Notes: generated by a model from the letters alone, not told the origin. Shown: positions 10,498 to 21,801, numbered from the stretch's first letter. The stretch is DNA of 64,000 nt from Mermis nigrescens (GCA_036768485.1 JAVLUZ010000547.1:473501-537500); one strand, 5' to 3'. A program made the numbers and translations.

Positions 10498-11960
10498 TAC
10501 TAAGACTAATACTAATAATTTATTCGGAAAAGACACAAGGGTAAAACAAAGTCGCAAGGAAAATAAGATAGCATAGTGTAATGCGAAATGTCCTGGACAC
10601 ACAGGCAAAATTGATTGCGCTCACGTGTGCCCCATCAAAAAATTCCCGAAATCAACCTTTTTCAAATTTCTCTTAAATGTCTCAACATTTGGAGAACTTC
10701 GAATATATTGTGGGAGATCGTTCCTATTGTGGGAGATCGTTCCAAATTCTAGCTGATCTAGTAGCAAAACAATACTTTTTACGATCAAGTCAAAATTTTT
10801 CTAAATAGATTTGATTTGCAAATGCATTTCTAGTACGCAAATGACCATAAAACTTATAAAAATCTTCAGAAGGCAAGAGATTATTGTGAATAATATTATA
10901 CGTAACAATTAAATCAAAATAAATTCTACGGAGTTCAAGCCTCTCTAAATTTAAGGCATTTAACCTTTCATCATAACAAAAGTCCCATATATCCAATTAA
11001 CCTTTTAGTAAATTTTCGCTGTACCCGTTTAACCCTGTTGATATCAGAAAGCAAACAGGGGCTCCATACAGTTGGAGCATACTCTACTAAAGGCCGTATA
11101 TAATTCTTAAAAGCAAGAACCAACATTTTAAGATCACGTGATTCAAAACATTTGCAAATCAAAGCACTAAGCTTTTGCTGATATATTAGTACAATGACAA
11201 CTAGATGATAAGTTTGTTGTAAAGGAAACACCTAAATCTCGAATTGAGGAACCTGCGTCAGATAACAAAAAATGGTTTATGTGATATGTAACTTTAGGAT
11301 TAGCGTACCCTAGATATAACACAGAACATTTAAGGAGAGATATGCTTAACTGATTTTCTTCAGACCAGGAAACCAGCTTATCTAAATCTTTTTGCAACAA
11401 AGTATAATTTTGAGAAAAATTAAAGAGCTTCAAATCATCAGCAAAGAAAAAGACTTCAGTATGCTCAACAGCTTGAACAAAATCGTTTGCAAACAACAGA
11501 AAGAAAGAGGGTCCTAAAACGCTACCTTGAGGTACGCCACTAATAACTGGTTTCCGATCAGAAAAAGCGTCAAAAATTTTGAACTTTTGTGTACGATTTG
11601 TCAAAAAAGAAGTTAACCATTTTAATAGCATTCCATTTATCCCATAATGCTTCAACTTCTCTATCAATTTAGAATAAACGACAGAGTCGAAGGCTTTACT
11701 AAAATCGACATAAACAACATCAATAGGAATAGATACGTCAAGTGATTTGACCCACATGTTTGTACACTTCAAAAGCTGAGTTTCACACGACTTTCCCTCT
11801 TGAAAACCAAACTGCCGTGAGAATAATTTAGTTTTCGACTTTAAAGAGCAATTAAAGCTCTGTTTATAATATACTCCATAATTTTACAAGTGACGCAACA
11901 AAGAGATATTGGACGGTAATTTTCTGCAAATAATGACTGCCGACAACTTGAGCTTCATAC
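10498..11960 (-). mobile_element. 5'-truncated CR1/L2-like element with intact RT core
   Basis: The minus-strand element starts at about 11960 inside the RT (YRPISLCCVTCKIME) and runs to a 3' tail of ttagtattagtcttagt around 10500-10520. It has the GC-rich 3' UTR phrase gggcacacgtgagcgcaatc near 10625. The coding part is annotated separately. The 3' terminal repeat differs from those of the other copies, so this is a separate lineage rather than a duplicate. Confidence 0.82.
10790..11960 (-). pseudogene. Reverse transcriptase fragment (ORF2 C-terminal half)
   Basis: The longest piece (11772-11167) holds YVDFSKAFDSVVYSKL (motif A), ISGVPQGSVLGPSFF (motif B) and FFFADDLKLFN (motif C catalytic pair). 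It is followed by LYLGYANPKVTY and IRDLGV. Two later pieces (11231-10971 and 10996-10790) in other frames give YIRPLVEYAPTVWSP, VQRKFTKRLIGY and ALNLERLELRRIYFDL. The RT active site looks normal, but at least two frameshifts separate the pieces and the endonuclease is missing, so it is dead. It is similar to the plus-strand copies on either side. Confidence 0.85.
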
Positions 11961-12340
11961 AGTAGCTGGGAATAGTTCCAACAGCTGCAAGACACGAAAC
12001 AAACAAAGAGCAACAACATTGTTCAGCTAATATTGAAATCCAACAACAAAATCGTTCGTTCATTGCGACTGCCACATATATGTAGGTATGTATCTTTCTC
12101 TTCAATGCTCAGACATTACCAAATTTTAATTTAAAAAATGCACTGGATCTCGAAAACAAATTAGGAAATAGGGATGCCATATCAGGCTCGTAACCATTTT
12201 TCTATAAAATTAAATTGCACACTCACAAGTTTTGACAACCCACATTAAAGTTCATATTATGCAGTATGACTGAGCGAGCTTGACCATGCACACAAAGGCC
12301 GCGCCGCGTCGATCGCAGCACTTTCATTGACGTGTTTTTA
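11961..12340. other. Sequence between retrotransposons with no recognised gene
   Basis: It may include the 5' UTR of the element that follows. A GC-rich phrase aaggccgcgccgcgtcgatcg (about 12296-12316) precedes the ORF1 leader. No frame with a domain was found. Confidence 0.35.
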
Positions 12341-12434
12341 CCCAAGTTAAAAGGGTACGACGAAACCGTTGAAGTGGTTCAGAAGATTTATAATTTTTGC
12401 GGTTCTTCGTATAATTTGGCAGTCAACGACGAAA

Positions 12435-13569
12435 ATGCTGATGTTCGGCGGCATACAATTGATCGTCTTCGTATTACTAATTGGATCGATGCGAGTTGAC
12501 GTCATACTACCGGACGAACTGTGCTCAAAATTTTGCCGTTTATACAGCGTCCATTGCGGAAGATGTTCGATGCGAAACGACTTTAGCCCCAACGAATTTT
12601 TTCGCGTATGGTTGCGAAAATTATGGTCTTTTGAACTTTCGTTTATTATTGCTAAGTGGCGACATCGAAACGAACCCTGGTCCTAAACGTCAGACAAAAG
12701 ATTCGACTAGTTTGCAGTCGAAAGACATTGACAAGAGTCAACTCATTACGGCACCCTGCGTTTGTTGTCGTTCGAATGTCGGCGGCGGCGACTTGGCTTT
12801 CCAGTGCGGTTATTGTGGTTCGTGGGGAGCACGCCGCGTGTGCTTCCATCTCGGACAACTTTCATAACGAATTCGCCGCCTTGTCGTCTGATGCCTCTAA
12901 ACTATTCATTTATTCTTGCACGCAATGCTACGTTCGCAGCGTTCCTACACTCGCTTTAAACTCCTATCGATTGCTGCAGAAGCCGAACTTTGCCCCTTTG
13001 CCCGCTGAGCCTGTGGATTTTGCTCAATCATCAAACATTTCTGCAGCCGCCCCTCATCGTCCTACGTTCGCAGGTGGACCTCCTTTTCGCGGCGGGCCTG
13101 TTTGTGGCCCATCGGTGTTGGACTCGGTTCGTATAGCCGTTGACCTTCAAGAACGTTCTACCAGGGCTGTTGGTTTTAACATCAATGAAGTAAAACCGGC
13201 ACCGCTTCTGATCAAAAAAAGTTTGATCTAGCCGAAGTTCGTCGCTTGGCGGATGACCATGATTTTGATCCAACTGACATTACCGATTGCTATCGTTTGG
13301 GACGGGGCGATATACCTAATCGAAAATACGAACGCTTGCTCAAAATACAATTCTCCTCAGCACACGCCCGCAACTTGTGGTTGCGAGCTTTCCAGTCGCC
13401 TAAACCTGCGGCGGGCGACAGACGGGATCCTACGCGAATCTGGTTTCGACGCGATTTGTCCGATCAGGAGCGTCAGGACGCTTACGAGGAGCGTCAGTTG
13501 CGTCGAACGTCCGGCGCTGATGCTAACGAGCGTCGATCGTCGTGGAGGAATAATTCGCGCATAATTTGA
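12435..13569 (+). pseudogene. CR1-type ORF1 protein with hydrophobic leader, 2A motif and zinc finger
   Basis: The first ATG in the plausible frame is at 12435 and gives a leader with IQLIVFVLLIGS, which resembles a signal peptide or membrane segment. That frame must shift by one before about 12620 to enter the frame holding GDIETNPGP, a 2A-like motif. In the 2A frame there is no ATG upstream, only a TAA at 12478-12480. After 2A comes a cysteine-rich finger (CVCC...CGYC, about 12757-12820), then a second frameshift near 12830. A linker follows, and after a third shift near 13230 comes a conserved C-terminal part (DCYRLGRGD, RLLKIQFSSAHARNLWLR, IWFRRDLSDQERQDAYEER). ORF1 proteins of such elements bind the element RNA. 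The finger and the basic C-terminus fit that role. At least three frame disruptions make it non-functional. Confidence 0.8.
12625..12684 (+). other. 2A-like translational recoding motif in ORF1
   Basis: The codons spell ...LLLLSGDIETNPGP, matching the D-x-E-x-N-P-G-P consensus in full. Established knowledge: 2A peptides make the ribosome skip the bond between the last glycine and proline, releasing the upstream peptide while translation continues. They are known in APE-type non-LTR retrotransposons of several invertebrates. Here skipping would separate the hydrophobic leader from the finger-bearing ORF1 protein. Confidence 0.9.
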
Positions 13570-13596
13570 GGATGCGGGCCCCCTCGCGGACGGCAG

Positions 13597-16372
13597 TCAG
13601 TTTTGCGTTGTTGTTTATTTAATGCACGTAGTATACTAAATAAACTAAATGAGTTTGATGCATTTTTAACAGCAAATGATTTCGATATCGTGTGTGTGTG
13701 TGAATCCTGGTTAACTCCTAGTGTATCTAATGGCTTACTTTGCAATTTAAACCTGTTTTAATGTGTATCGTTCCGATAGGATCAATCGAAAAGGTGGAGG
13801 TGTTTTTATTCTTTCAAAAAGTACTTTAAAATCCTACTTGCCGAAAGTACCGGAAAATCTTTTCAGTGAAGAAATAGTTATTGTTGATTTCATTGGCGTA
13901 AGCTCCAAGATTCGTGTGCTACTTTTTTACAGGGCGCCGGATTATGATTTCTCCCACATGAGAATGCTTTGCCGTGTTATAGAATGGGCCTCTCAGATAC
14001 AGTATCCTTTTGTCATATTAGGTGATTTAAATTTTCCTAATGTAGACTGGTCTAGTTTTATTCTACCTTCGAGTCCTATTAACCGATCTTTTTGCGAGTG
14101 TATGCTTTCTCTATCTTTTAGTCAAAAAGTTTCTGAACCAACACACGGTATGCATATTTTAGATGTTATTTTTGATGCCCATTCTATCGAAAACGTTGAA
14201 GTCAACCCACCTTTTTCTACTAGTGATCACTCGGTTGTTACTTTTTCTCTTAAATGTTCTATCTTGGAAGAAAAAAGTTCTGCTAAACTTAATTTTCGCA
14301 GAGCAAATTATGATCAGATTGAATTATTTTTGTCCGCAATTTCGTGGCCTGACATTTTTTCGGTTGCGTTACTTGTGATGATTTCTACAACAAATTTTTG
14401 TCTGTTATAAATCCTTTAATTTCCCAGCATGTTCCAAAAATTGAAGCTAAACCTGCAACTGTGAAAAGATACCCAATGAACATAAGAAAGCTGGTTGCTA
14501 AAAAACTGAGGCTGTGGCATGTTTATAAACAGAGAAAAACGCCTGAATCTAAAGCTGTTTATAATAACTGTGCAAAGTTATTAAAGGCCGAAATCTATAA
14601 ATTTCACTCTTCCAAAGAGGATAAACTTATTAAATCTGGAAATTTGAATTCTTTTTATAATTTTGTTAATTCTCGTATTAGTGGTGAAAGAACTATTCCA
14701 ATTTTAACTGATGGCGATCGTGTGATTGCTTCTACTGACAAAGATAAGGCAAACGTTTTTAGCACACTTTTTTGCTTCAGTCTTTAGTGTTCCTACGCAA
14801 ACGAATTTTGGTCTTATTAATGCTTGTGCACAGCCAAAGTTATCAAACATTCGTTTTTCTGATGATGTCGTTTTTTCTGCTATACGGAAAATTAAACCAT
14901 CATTATCGATTGGCCCTGACGGACTTTGCGCATTTTTTGTGAAAAAACTTGCTTTTGTACTTACCCAGCCCTTAACCACTATTTTTGAAATATCTTTCAA
15001 AACCCATTGTATTCCTGCACTGTGGCGCACCGCTAATGTTGTTCCTGTGTATAAAAAGGGCGACCGGAGTGATGCTAAAAATTACAGGCCGATATTGTTA
15101 TGTTGTATTACGTGTAAGATCATGGAATCTATAATTAACAGTATGATGCGAAGCACATTTACGTGAGAATAATTTGATCTCCTCCGGTCAGTTTGGTTTC
15201 CAAAAGGGTAAATCGTGTGAATTGCAATTACTAAAGTGCAAAAATGAATGGACTAAATTAATTGATGAAAAAAACACTGTTGATGTTATCTACATTGATT
15301 TTTCTAAAGCTTTCGATCACTGTAGTTCACCGTAAATTAATTTATAAACTGGAAACTTTTGGATTTTCTGGAGATTTATTGAGTTGGTTAACTTGTTTTT
15401 GAGCGATAGGACTCAAAGGGTTGTTATTAACGGTCAGTTTTTCGAGCGAAAAATCTGTCACTAGCGGTGTTCCTCAGGGCAGTATACTTGGCCCGATTCT
15501 TTTTGTTTTATTCATAAATGACATTAGCGACCGCTTAAATAGCAAAAGTTTGCCTTTTTGCCGATGACGTCAAGCTTTATAATTTATCTAGCAATCACAC
15601 CCAACTTCAAGATGATATCGCTAAACTCGTAGTCTGGTCCAAGGATTGGCAGTTAAAAATTGCTACTGAAAAATGCTACGTGTTATATCTAGGTTTTGGA
15701 AATCGCAAGCATTCTTATAGAATTTCTGACCTGACTGTAGAACAGAGTGTAAATTCTGTAAAGGATTTGGGTGTTTACGTATCAAGTAAACTTGATTTTA
15801 ATTTCCACTATAATGATATAACGCGTAGAGCTTATGCTAGGGCTATGCTAATATCGAAATCATTTGCTTCTAAAAATAAACTAAATATGTCTAGGGCTTT
15901 TACTGTTTACGTCAGACCGCTTCTTGAGTATTGTAGCACTGTTTGGAATCCATACCGTAAGACCCATGTTTCAATGATCGAAAATGTTCAAAGGAAATTT
16001 ACACGTAAAATTATTGGATTTCGGGGACTTTCTTATGCTGAAAGACTCAGTTCTTTAGAATTGGATAGCCCGGAGATTCGCAGATTGCGTAGTGATCTGT
16101 GTATGATGTATCAGATATTGAGTGGTAGATGCGTTTTGCAGCAAGCCGACTTTTTTACTTTTTGTGAAAACAACACGCGTGCTCAAAATTCAATGAAATG
16201 TGAATGCACTCCTTTTCGGCTTGATGTTCGTGGGTATGATTTATCCAATAGGTGGATTCACGTATGGAATTCTCTCCCTGAAGCTGTTGTAAGATCTCCT
16301 AGTGTTGCTTCCCTCCGTGAAAAGTTGAAAAAAGTTGATCTAACGGGGTATTTGCTAGGGGGCGTGTTCTAA
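13597..16372 (+). pseudogene. ORF2 polyprotein (endonuclease and reverse transcriptase), frameshifted
   Basis: The endonuclease part has LFNARSILNKL (13615), VCESWL (13695), GDLNFPNVDW (about 14021) and TSDHSVV (14220). The RT part has SIGPDGLCAFFVKK (14908), VVPVYKKGDRSDAKNYRP (about 15038), FGFQKGKSCE (15190), YIDFSKAF (15290), [14 protein letters not shown] (about 15463) and [10 protein letters not shown] (about 15560). The longest clean piece, 15680-16372, holds the C-terminal domain (VQRKFTRKI, VWNSLPEAVV). Frame breaks occur near 13750, 14390, 14780, 15160, 15320, 15400, 15440 and 15550. All catalytic motifs are recognisable, so the element died recently compared with the fragments at 10-12 kb. 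Confidence 0.9.
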
Positions 16373-16600
16373 GTGCATAATTTATTTAGCCTGCGCGCCT
16401 ACCTTCGTCTTTTGCACTAATCTCGTATAAATGTACTTTAATTAATAATTTCTTGCTTTTAGAATATGTGATTTTGTATGATGATTCATGTCGAATGTTT
16501 ATTTATAATTGTATTTCATTGTATATTAATGTTTCTTTTCTTATTGTGTTCTTTTTTTGTGCGACGAAAATAAAATATTTGTATTTGTATTTGTATATTG

Positions 16601-17404
16601 TATAATCAGAAACGATCGAATAGATTTTAATAAAATCTTCATACACTGCTTTGTAATTGACACAAGAACATATGTGACTGTAATTTTACCCAGCTACTCT
16701 ACAATTTATACACCTACTATTATTTTCAGTCTATTTAAAAAATTGGTAACCTGTGGATCAAAAACCCAAAACCCAGTGATTTGTTGCACCCAAAAAACCC
16801 AGCCTTGCCAACCCTGCTTGGACAACCGTTTTCTGGGCCAAACCAACCAGTTTTCAAGGCTAGATAACAATTTTTAAACCATGGAAAGCAATTTTTAGCT
16901 TGGTAATTGGACAACCACGTTTTGGAACAGGTAGACAGTTCGATAAGACACGCCAAAAATGTTATTACTTTTACCGGCCGCTACCACCTGAAAAATACAT
17001 ACAGTAAAGCATAAGGTGAGTTATTTGTTTTTACTGCTGAGCTTGCGTATTTGTATTTACATATTTGTACATGTGCAGGGAATTATGTATGCATGTAGAT
17101 GTGTAAAATGCTCTGCATAATCTCATGTCTTTTATATGACGAATTCAGATGTCATAAACCAGCATTTTTTATATTTTAGTTGATCGATACTTACCGTACT
17201 CTATCATTTTACGTTGACAACGTAAAAGAAAATCGCAGGATTATCAAAGACTCTATGCAATAGAACGTTCGTATTCTTGGGCATTTGTATCTATAGTCTG
17301 TTTCATTTATACGAGAGCTTTTTCAGTAAATGTTTTCGGAGGTTACAGTTACCCCTTCTTTCTTATTTACTGTAGGTCGTTAGATCTCACTAATATAATG
17401 TAAT
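16601..17404. other. Intervening sequence with no recognised gene
   Basis: AT-rich sequence. A run of aaaaccca/accca words occurs at 16757-16810. A solo copy of a MITE-like end (ctatagtctgtttcattt) is at about 17291. No convincing frame was found. Confidence 0.35.
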
Positions 17405-17971
17405 TTAGAGGGCTTCGCCCGCTTTCGAGTTATTGGAGTATCTTAGCGCGCGCAAACGAGTTGGCTGATTAAGTACTTGAATTATGTACGGATAACTAAA
17501 CCGACGGCATGCCGTCGAGGAAGATACCCAACACACAACAACTACGAAAGCAACGATCCCCAGTAAGTACCTTCGGGGCTTACCTAAGTAAGCGCTGGTC
17601 AAGAAGCTGCGGTAAAAACCTGCACTCTTCCAAAATGACCCTGAATACCTACTACCTAAAATCTCCACGGACGTAATTGGTCTGGTACTTATGGAGATTA
17701 TGGGATGGAGATGCCGACCGCAGATCTTAACCAGGAGTAATTAGATAACCCCGGAATTCGCCCTAGGTCCTTGGACCTTTTTAGACCAAAAGAATAATTT
17801 TTCGCGAAAAAGAATTGAAAAGGTTTCGCACCAGATTACCTATGGCAAAAGTACTTATAAATTCCGGTTCCAAAAAGCACTCTGTACTTAAAACACAACA
17901 ACAAAGAGCTCTATTCCGGGCTGTCATCTACTATAAAAATTATGTAATAATTTTTATAGATTTTTGGTTCT
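17405..17971 (+). repeat. Inverted-repeat arm A
   Basis: This segment is inversely repeated at 18622-19190 with roughly 10-15% differences by eye. Landmarks include ttagcgcgcgcaaacgag, ccgtcgaggaagatacccaa, gtaccttcggggcttaccta, ttagaccaaaagaataattt and the end ataatttttatagatttttgg. It is immediately followed by arm B. No coding sequence was recognised. Confidence 0.9.
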
Positions 17972-17974
17972 AAA

Positions 17975-18620
17975 AAGTGTAGATAGTGTATCTACACGTG
18001 CCGTTACTTGTACGGCCTTTGCGCACATTAGTGCGCAATTCCGACCATCCGGTCTGTTTGGTTCCACTTTGGCGATCCAGCCATATTTTCAGATCGACGA
18101 TATGACATGCGGAGGCATTCCGACCACGCAGTGTCAATTGGTTGGACTCTTGTCGCTAGGTGTCGCGAGAGATACTATGATGCGACCTTTTACTGTGGAA
18201 CCCCCTACAAGTCCCCTATCATTTCTTTACAATTAAAACATAGGCGACATGACCGCTATTCACATTGAGCCTGTGCAGAGACCGGAAAAATCCATGCGCA
18301 AGTAGCGCCAATTTCTTATAAATAACATTTCTTTCTATTTCTCTTCTTATATTACTGTAGGCCAATCCCCCGGAGGATTATTAGTTAGTTGGTGGCAGTT
18401 TTAGCCTTGCGTTTTTCGGCGTGTCGTTTCCGACTTTATCAGCGCCATTGCCTGTACATTGTTTTTGATTTGGTAAAAGCACGAAAATTAACTGCCTAGA
18501 GGTGCAATATATCGCAGGCAGTTAGGAATTGGGAATAGGCCGGCCTCTACATTATAAATTGCCGGATTTCGTTGGGTAAAATCTTTATTTATCATTTCGT
18601 GCAAAATTCACAATTCCTTT
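17975..18620 (+). repeat. Inverted-repeat arm B
   Basis: This segment is inversely repeated at 19198-19850. It opens with the near-palindrome gtgtagatagtgtatctacac and ends ttatcatttcgtgcaaaattc. A 90-codon frame at 17964-18236 is partly kept in the other copy (shared CGGIPTTQCQLVGLLSL). No family was recognised, and the similarity may simply reflect shared DNA. Confidence 0.9.
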
Positions 18621-18621
18621 T

Positions 18622-19190
18622 TCAAACCAAAAATCTATAAAAATTATTACATAATTTTTATAGTGGATGACAGCCCGGAGTAGAGCTCTTTGTTGTTGTG
18701 ATTTAAGTACAGAGTGCTATTGGAACCGAAATTTATAAGTAGTTTCGCCATAGGTAATCTGGCGCGAAACCTTTTCAATTCTTTTCGCGAAAAATTATTC
18801 TTTTGGTCTAAAAAGGTCCAAGGATCTAGGGCAAATACCGGGGTTATCTAATTACTCCTGTGTTAGGAACCGCGGTCGGCATCTCCTTCCCTTAATCTCC
18901 ATAGGTACCGGACCTATAACGTCCGTGGAGATTTTAGGTAGTAATTATTTAGGGTAATTTGGAAAAGTGCAGGTGAATTGCCGCAGTTTCCTATCCAGCG
19001 CTAATTGTAGCAAAGGTACTTAGGTAAGCCCCGAAGGTACTTATTGGGGTTCGTTGCTTTGGTAGTTGTTGTGTGTTGGGTATCTTCCCCGGCGGCGTGC
19101 TGTCGGTTTAGTTATCCGTACATACTTCAAGTACTTAATCAGCAAACTCGTCTGCGCGCGCTAAGACAACTCCAAGGTAACTAAAGCCCT
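18622..19190 (-). repeat. Inverted-repeat arm A'
   Basis: Reverse-complement copy of arm A. The landmarks run backwards: aaccaaaaatctataaaaatt, aaattattcttttggtctaa, gcggtcggcatctcc, ttaggtaagccccgaaggta, ttgggtatcttcc and gcgcgcgctaaga. Single-base differences and small indels are spread evenly, so the copies have drifted since duplication. Confidence 0.9.
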
Positions 19191-19197
19191 AAAAGTT

Positions 19198-19850
19198 ACA
19201 AAAGGAATTATGAATTTTGCACAAAATGATAAATAAAAGGTTTTACCCAACGAAATCCGGCAAGAATTAAAGTTGAGGCCGGCCTAATCCCAAATCCTAA
19301 CTGCCTGCGATATACTGCACCTCTAGGCAGTTAATTTTTGTGCTTTTACCAAATCAAAAGAATGTACAGGAAATGGCACTGATAAAGTCGGAAACGACAC
19401 GCCAAAAAACGCAAAGGCTAAACTGCCACCAACTCACTAATAATTGTAGGGGGAATGGCCTACAGTAATATAGGAAGAAAATATTGTATAATGTGTTTAT
19501 AACAAAAATGGGTGCTGCTTGCACATAGATTTTTCGGGTCTCCGCACAGGCTCAACGTGAATAGCGGTCATGTTGCCTATGTTTTAAATGTGAAAAGTGA
19601 TAGGGGACTTGTAGGGGGTTCCACAGTAAAAGGTCGCATCTTTGTATCCCTCGCGACACATAGCGACAAGAGTCCAACCAATTGACACTGCGTGGTCGGA
19701 ATGCCTCCGCATGTCATACTATCGATCTGAAAACTATGGCTGGATCGCCACAGTGGAACCAAAAGACCGGATGGTCGGAATTGGCGCTCTAAGGTGCGCA
19801 AAGGCCGTAACAAGTCACGGCACGTGTAGATACACTATCTACACTCCTCC
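19198..19850 (-). repeat. Inverted-repeat arm B'
   Basis: Reverse-complement copy of arm B. It begins aaggaattatgaattttgca and ends gtgtagatacactatctacac, the complement of B's opening near-palindrome. Together the four arms give A-B-A'-B', so each pair of inverted copies is interleaved with the other. Confidence 0.9.
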
Positions 19851-20260
19851 CCTCACCGGGAAAAATTTGGATCACGAGCCAAATTTTTTAATTGGAATGA
19901 AAATTATTGAAATATGAGAAAAAATTGTTGGGGATCCAACAAATATAAAATTTGAGTAATTTTATTGAAATTTTTAGAGTTGGGCCCCCTGTGGAAGGGA
20001 GAAAATTTTGAGTTGAAAAGTATGGCGGCTGAATCCATGACTGAGCCTCTATCGAGTAGGGCGGAGACCTGAAAAATAAATTTGAATAAAAGAAGAATTA
20101 AGTAGATTTTAGATAAAATTAAGATAAAATGAGGCCACACTTGCTCTGGGCAAGTTCAGGAATCAACGAGATTAAAATGACGAGATTACGCAAAATTCAA
20201 AGACGAAAATTAAAGACGAGATTTAAAGGCACAAAGAATAACAAAACGCGAACTAGTAGT
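19851..20260. other. AT-rich sequence with no recognised gene
   Basis: It separates the inverted-repeat structure from the unidentified ORF region. Purine-rich direct words (acgagattaaa, gacgagattt) near 20167-20225 suggest small local repeats. Confidence 0.4.
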
Positions 20261-20262
20261 TT

Positions 20263-21120
20263 TTATAATAAGAACGCTTTACGACAAAATGCGAATAAAA
20301 CGACGTTGATCCAACGAATAGTGTGCTGCTGGCCATTGGCACAAACACAGAGTCCAAATATAGAATGCGAGCCAAACATGGCTACTGGCGGGCGTTTATG
20401 GTCTGGTTTTGACGTCGGAAAGAAGCAAGATGACCGAATCGAGCGACGTGACGAGTCGCAAGAGTCCGTATGGTGGCGATGCGACGGGCGATCCTCATCC
20501 AATAAATTAATGTGCGGTTGCTTCCGTTCGCACAGGCTGCGATATTCGTCGTAAGAAATGGCATCAGGCGATGGTGCTCCAAATCCATAATAAACTTGCG
20601 GCTGACTAGATGGAGTAGCCGTGGTGGCGAAAATCCTTGAAATTTTGATTGTGGCGCGGTGGAGATGGAAAGCGCCCAAAACTACCAGTTTTGCGCAAAT
20701 GAGAGCGCTGATTGTTGCGGTTGTTGTTGACCCCAAAACTCGTTTGACCGGGACATTGACCAACATTCGTGCTGCGGCCGGTTGAGGCTGATGGCTGACC
20801 GCGGCGACCAATATGTTGGTGATGGGCGACGCCCAACACCTTCAGCGTTGACGCTGCAGCGACCGCTGCTGCGACGATTTGCGCTGCCGCTGTTGATAAC
20901 TGCCGACGTTGTCAGTTGACCCCTGCAACCAATGCGTTGGTAATGAGCCACACCCAAAACCTTTGCGCTGATGCAGCGGCAACCTTTGGCGCTGCACTGC
21001 TCGCTGCAGCTGGGTTGAACGCGGCCAATGCTGCTGCGGAGGATGAGCTGAGCTGCCAGTGGGCCGCGGCAATCTACGCATTGGAGACAGGAAACGACCA
21101 AAACCTCCGCTAGATCGCTG
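20263..21120. repeat. Irregular GC-rich repeats, about 120-150-bp spacing
   Basis: A phrase like cccaaaacctttgcgctg recurs at about 20677, 20830, 20949 and 21097, with spacings of roughly 153, 119 and 148 bp. Because the spacings are not all multiples of three, the repeated peptide wording (VLGVAHYQRIGCRGQ-like) falls into different frames. This explains the several overlapping minus-strand frames. I do not call these separate genes. The sequence may be the decayed 3' part of the frame at 20842-21801. Confidence 0.6.
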
Positions 21121-21801
21121 CGGTGACCGCTGCTCCAATTGCTCACGCGGCGTCGACATTGCCGGCAACTGGGGCGGATTCTGCCTGAAACGAGACAAAG
21201 AAGAGGGCCCGGGTTCGTTATCTGATGGCTTCAATAATAACGCCAATTGGCGATAGATCATTGCTTGCCGCTCGCATCGCTCCTTCCATTTTTGATTGGC
21301 TCGATAAGCTCGTAGAGTATATTCGTATTTGTTCCGGACATATTGGCTGGCCCTTAATAAAGGAATATCTTTGTGATAGGATCTCAAACGTTCCATGTAC
21401 ACGGTCTGATCCTCACGTCTTATTTCAGAGGCCACGGCTTAAGAGCCTGGCTTACGTGCAACAGTAACGCGTGGCAATGGTGGCATTGGTTGAGTTTTGC
21501 GTTCAGATTTCTCAATTATCATCTCGGGCCTGATGCTTTCGACAAAACAGCCCGGCGAGTCCTTGGTCCATAACTCGCGCTGCACTGCCCATTTTCTCTG
21601 TCTCTTCCCCATACACATTCGATCAGACCGTATGAGGTTTCGGCCGTGAGTATGCGCACGCATCTCCAGCCCTAGAGACCAACAAACGCCATTAGTATTT
21701 TGCGGGCGAGAGACCTTAATGAGCATTTCGACCAATCTCGCATCGATTCCCCTGACCTTCAGGAATCGGCGCGCGTGTGCCGCAATACTCAATCTCTTCA
21801 T
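20842..21801 (-). CDS. Unidentified protein, 319-codon frame with one internal stop
   Basis: From an ATG at 21801 a minus-strand frame runs to 21441, meets one TAA (21441-21439) and continues in the same frame to 20842. The first 120 residues are basic and mixed (MKRLSIAAHARRFLKVRGID...). The second part begins around ASEIRREDQTVYMERLRSY, contains a probable helical segment rich in K, R, E and Q (RAYRANQKWKERCERQAMIYRQL), then turns into a P/Q/S/R-rich low-complexity tail that merges with the GC-rich DNA repeats. I do not recognise a family. It could be a host or mobile-element protein inactivated by one nonsense change, a readthrough product, or two exons. The next feature on its upstream side is the ITS1 edge. 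Confidence 0.4.

Larger units (their letters stand above)
12341..16600 (+). mobile_element. Nearly full-length CR1/L2-like retrotransposon with 2A motif
   Basis: The element keeps both ORFs: ORF1 (12435-13569) and ORF2 (about 13597-16372). A short AT-rich 3' UTR ends in repeated atttgt words (about 16570-16598), a typical CR1-type terminal repeat. Reading frames are broken in several places, so it is inactive, but the architecture is complete. Composition differs inside it: ORF1 is GC-rich and ORF2 AT-rich. The 5' boundary is uncertain (somewhere between 12120 and 12430) and no target duplication was identified. Confidence 0.85.

Noticed and set aside
17964..18236. 90-codon frame partly conserved in the inverted copy (19577-19813)
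   Set aside because: The conservation is explained by the DNA-level inverted repeat. Ends differ and no domain was recognised, so it was not called as a gene.
20263..20839. Multiple overlapping frames on both strands
   Set aside because: They arise from GC-rich imperfect repeats whose period is not a multiple of three. No single frame is supported.
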